From Marinobacter sp. AC-23 (GTDB lineage: Bacteria > Pseudomonadota > Gammaproteobacteria > Pseudomonadales > Oleiphilaceae), in assembly GCF_001858325.1 (NCBI RefSeq), contig NZ_MBPP01000001.1:474610-538609 (forward strand): 64,000 nucleotides of DNA. The letters run 5' to 3'. The notes below the pieces were generated by a model, which worked only from the letters and a program-made list of their open reading frames with translations, searched no databases and was not told the DNA's origin. This document shows positions 62,051 through 64,000 of this stretch, piece after piece; positions within the stretch are counted from its first letter, which is position 1, and each line of letters opens with the position of its first letter. Made by a program: the position numbers and the translations under genes.

Positions 62051-63199
62051 ATGGCTGCCGTTCACCTCACTCGCCCATCATTTACTCTGTCCCGTTCGCT
62101 TCTTGCCGCCTTTATTATAAGCCCGCTTCTCACCGGGTGTTTGAGTAGCGACAGTGGTGGCTCCGACAATGACACGAGCACCGGTAAAGTTAATGCTTTG
62201 GGAGTTAGCGGGTTAACCTACCAAACCGCCAGCCAGTCCGGCAAAACCAACACCGAAGGCCAATTCCAGTACTACCCAGGTGAAACCCTCAGCCTTTGGG
62301 TAGGCGATCTGCCTATCGCAGAAGGCGTACCGGCACAGGAATGGGTCACACCGCTGGAATTCTTTCCGGACATCCGCGCATTGCTACAGATCCCATCTGT
62401 TGATGCGGAGGGCTTGAGCACACACACAATTACCGAGCAGCAGCTTATTAACCGTGTGCCCGTGACTAACCTCACCCGCTTTCTTATTGCCCTGAACTGG
62501 ACTGAGAGCGTGCGGGAAGGCGAAGGAATCGAGATTCGGGATCGTGTTATAAAACAATTGAATGCAGCGCTGCCGAAACTCACCGGGCCAATCGACTTCG
62601 GCGTTAGCCAGACCGAATTTGACGCAACCGGCTCCACCCCCTCACCCGCCAACCAGTTACTTGCTGAAATTTGCTTCTACCCAGCCGGCAACGAACTGTG
62701 CGAAGAGCCCCCAACCGAAGCCGACATAGACTCAGCACCGGAACGCCCGGAAAACGAGGACGACTGGGACCCAGACGTTGAGTACAAACAGGATTTAAGA
62801 GCAAAAAAACAGCGCATCATCGAAGCCGCCCGCTCTATGGAAGAATTTGATGCCGAAAACGCCAGGGACTACCTGAAGCGTGAATTAACGAAGATCACAA
62901 TCACCATCGGAAACCGCTTTTATCTGGACAATCACACAGCCAAACACTCGGTGAGCGACACAAGCAACAAGCGGGTGAAAATACAGCGCATCGGCGACGG
63001 TGTTGAGATTGCAGATATGGATGCCCTCACCACCCGACCACAGGATGTGGTTTTACATTCTTACAGTGCGCAAATGGCAGAAGTAGAGTATTACGTAGGT
63101 GGGCCAGTAGACGGTGAATCCGAGATTGTGATCAGTTTTTTACCAGAAAACACGTATCGGTGGGTGCGAAAAACCCTGCGAGTTGTTATTACCAACTAA
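62051..63199 (+). CDS. Lipoprotein of unknown function
   Basis: This 382-residue protein has a lipoprotein signal with modified Cys at residue 30 (FIISPLLTGC), then SSDSGGSDNDTS, a flexible Ser/Asp linker, followed by a beta-rich domain that reads VSGLTYQTASQSGKTNTEGQFQYY (first part near residue 52). That 'xSGLxYxTxSxSGxTxxxGxFxY' pattern recurs in marine gammaproteobacterial secreted lipoproteins, but I know no function. The acidic segment DDWDPDVEY and long charged helix (about 240-290) follow. It lies alone and its end overlaps the HD-GYP gene convergently by 11 bases. Confidence 0.75.
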   Translation: MAAVHLTRPSFTLSRSLLAAFIISPLLTGCLSSDSGGSDNDTSTGKVNALGVSGLTYQTASQSGKTNTEGQFQYYPGETLSLWVGDLPIAEGVPAQEWVTPLEFFPDIRALLQIPSVDAEGLSTHTITEQQLINRVPVTNLTRFLIALNWTESVREGEGIEIRDRVIKQLNAALPKLTGPIDFGVSQTEFDATGSTPSPANQLLAEICFYPAGNELCEEPPTEADIDSAPERPENEDDWDPDVEYKQDLRAKKQRIIEAARSMEEFDAENARDYLKRELTKITITIGNRFYLDNHTAKHSVSDTSNKRVKIQRIGDGVEIADMDALTTRPQDVVLHSYSAQMAEVEYYVGGPVDGESEIVISFLPENTYRWVRKTLRVVITN

Positions 63200-64000
63200 C
63201 CAGCCGGCCAAGACTCCAGCGAGATTCTGCACCGGTTACATCGTAACCGGCCGGATCTAAACCCTCAGTTCCGTGGACCAGGCATTCCTTAATGGCCAGG
63301 ATTTCTGCTGCTGCACGGCTTTCGTTATATTTCGCCAGATCCACAACCTTCGCCGCTTTCAGCGGAGATTGATAACGGTCTGTCATAAGCATTACCCGGG
63401 GCCACAGCCGGCGCTCGGGAGAATGAGAGATCACAATGCCTCGCTGGCCATCGGTTAATTCCACAAGACTACCCGTGGGATATATACCAATCGCCCGAAT
63501 AAAGCCTTCAACCAAATCGTCCTGAAACTCAATGTTGCGCATATCGTAGAGCAGAGTGACCGCTTTTGCTGGCGTCATAGGCTCCGCCGAACTTTCTCTC
63601 GGCCCAATAAGTGACTCAAAGAACTCTGCCAGCCCGGCAATTTTCGCCAACAGCGGAATTCTGTCACCGCGAATACCTTCAGGAAAGCCCGAACCGTTGT
63701 GGCGCTCACGATGGCCTTGCACAATACTTAACACTGCCCGTGAAAGCCCGCTGAACTCAAGCATCGCCATGCCTTTATCAACATAGGTGCGGTACAGAGC
63801 ATACTCTTCAGGGCCTAGCTGCCCTTCACGGGTAAGCAAGTCTTCAGGCAGTTGTGTTTTGCCAACCTGAGATAACAAGCAACCCAAGCCAAGGTGGTTC
63901 AGCAAGCCTTCGTTCAGCCCCAGCTGGCGCCCGCAAACAAGAGCCCAAACCGATGTGTTCAGCGCGTGCCGGTATACGTGGTTGTCGTGCTGCCGAATGC
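63189..64000 (-). CDS. HD-GYP domain protein with degenerate active site (5' part outside window)
   Basis: The visible 270 residues contain the C-terminal HD-GYP domain: HDNHVYRHALN at the edge, then LLSQVGKTQLPEDLLTREG, HRERHNGSGFPEGIRGDRIPLLAKI and a C-terminal part. The frame is open to the window end, so the start is beyond 64000. The HD dyad is S-Q in LLSQVGK and GYP is GFP, so phosphodiesterase activity against c-di-GMP is doubtful. The gene converges on the lipoprotein gene. Confidence 0.8.
   Translation of the reverse strand, partial: IRQHDNHVYRHALNTSVWALVCGRQLGLNEGLLNHLGLGCLLSQVGKTQLPEDLLTREGQLGPEEYALYRTYVDKGMAMLEFSGLSRAVLSIVQGHRERHNGSGFPEGIRGDRIPLLAKIAGLAEFFESLIGPRESSAEPMTPAKAVTLLYDMRNIEFQDDLVEGFIRAIGIYPTGSLVELTDGQRGIVISHSPERRLWPRVMLMTDRYQSPLKAAKVVDLAKYNESRAAAEILAIKECLVHGTEGLDPAGYDVTGAESRWSLGRLVSW

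Overview
The window reads as ordinary chromosomal core DNA of a marine gammaproteobacterium. Gene order and protein character point to Marinobacter or a close relative. Examples are sdhCDAB divergent from gltA, der-bamB-yfgM-hisS-ispG-rodZ-pilF-rlmN-ndk, secF-secD-yajC-tgt-queA, flgBCDEFGHIJKL with a sigma54-type promoter, fadBA, a MASE2 adenylate cyclase, and an Anr/FNR-type box. The taxonomic call is inference from gene content, not from an rRNA. I see no rRNA, prophage, insertion sequence, integron or CRISPR array.

Layout: 1-5.3 kb holds succinate dehydrogenase (sdhB, sdhA, sdhD, sdhC, minus strand) and the divergent citrate synthase gene gltA. 5.4-13 kb holds a beta-hydroxyacid dehydrogenase, topA and the fatty-acid oxidation pair fadBA. 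13-20 kb has a secreted unknown protein, a UspA protein, the ABC-F ATPase uup, a MOSC protein, tRNA-Gly, a DUF924 protein, a small sirohydrochlorin chelatase, a YfcH-type epimerase, tRNA-Glu, and a previously uncalled 51-residue membrane protein resembling the cbb3-oxidase subunit CcoM beside a perfect Anr/FNR palindrome. 20-26 kb is a GGDEF-EAL protein translationally overlapped with ackA, then pta. 26-38.7 kb is a long minus-strand housekeeping block (trmJ, cysE, iscR, iscS, ndk, rlmN, pilF, rodZ, ispG, hisS, yfgM, bamB, der). 38.8 kb has a SuhB-like protein without its catalytic residues. 39.7-45.4 kb is secF-secD-yajC-tgt-queA and tRNA-Leu. 45.5-56.9 kb is the flagellar rod, hook and ring operon flgBCDEFGHIJKL (minus strand). 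57-64 kb has a nitroreductase, the adenylate cyclase, queF, an ABC exporter (yadG/yadH), a lipoprotein and the 3' part of a degenerate HD-GYP protein.

The most important technical observation is that at least fifteen single-base deletions break conserved genes. All fall in runs of G or C, and in every case adding one base restores the expected family sequence and usually the expected stop. Affected genes are gltA, topA, fadB, yfcH, ispG, secD, queA (twice), flgK, flgI (twice), flgG, flgF, queF and yadG. Many are essential and all are deletions, so sequencing or assembly error is far more likely than gene decay. I therefore annotate these genes over their restored spans. The biologically interesting leads are the CcoM-like small gene with its Anr/FNR box, an isc locus reduced to iscR-iscS whose IscS lacks the tail used to bind IscU, the SuhB-like pseudo-phosphatase, the degenerate HD-GYP protein, and the c-di-GMP/acetate gene overlap.
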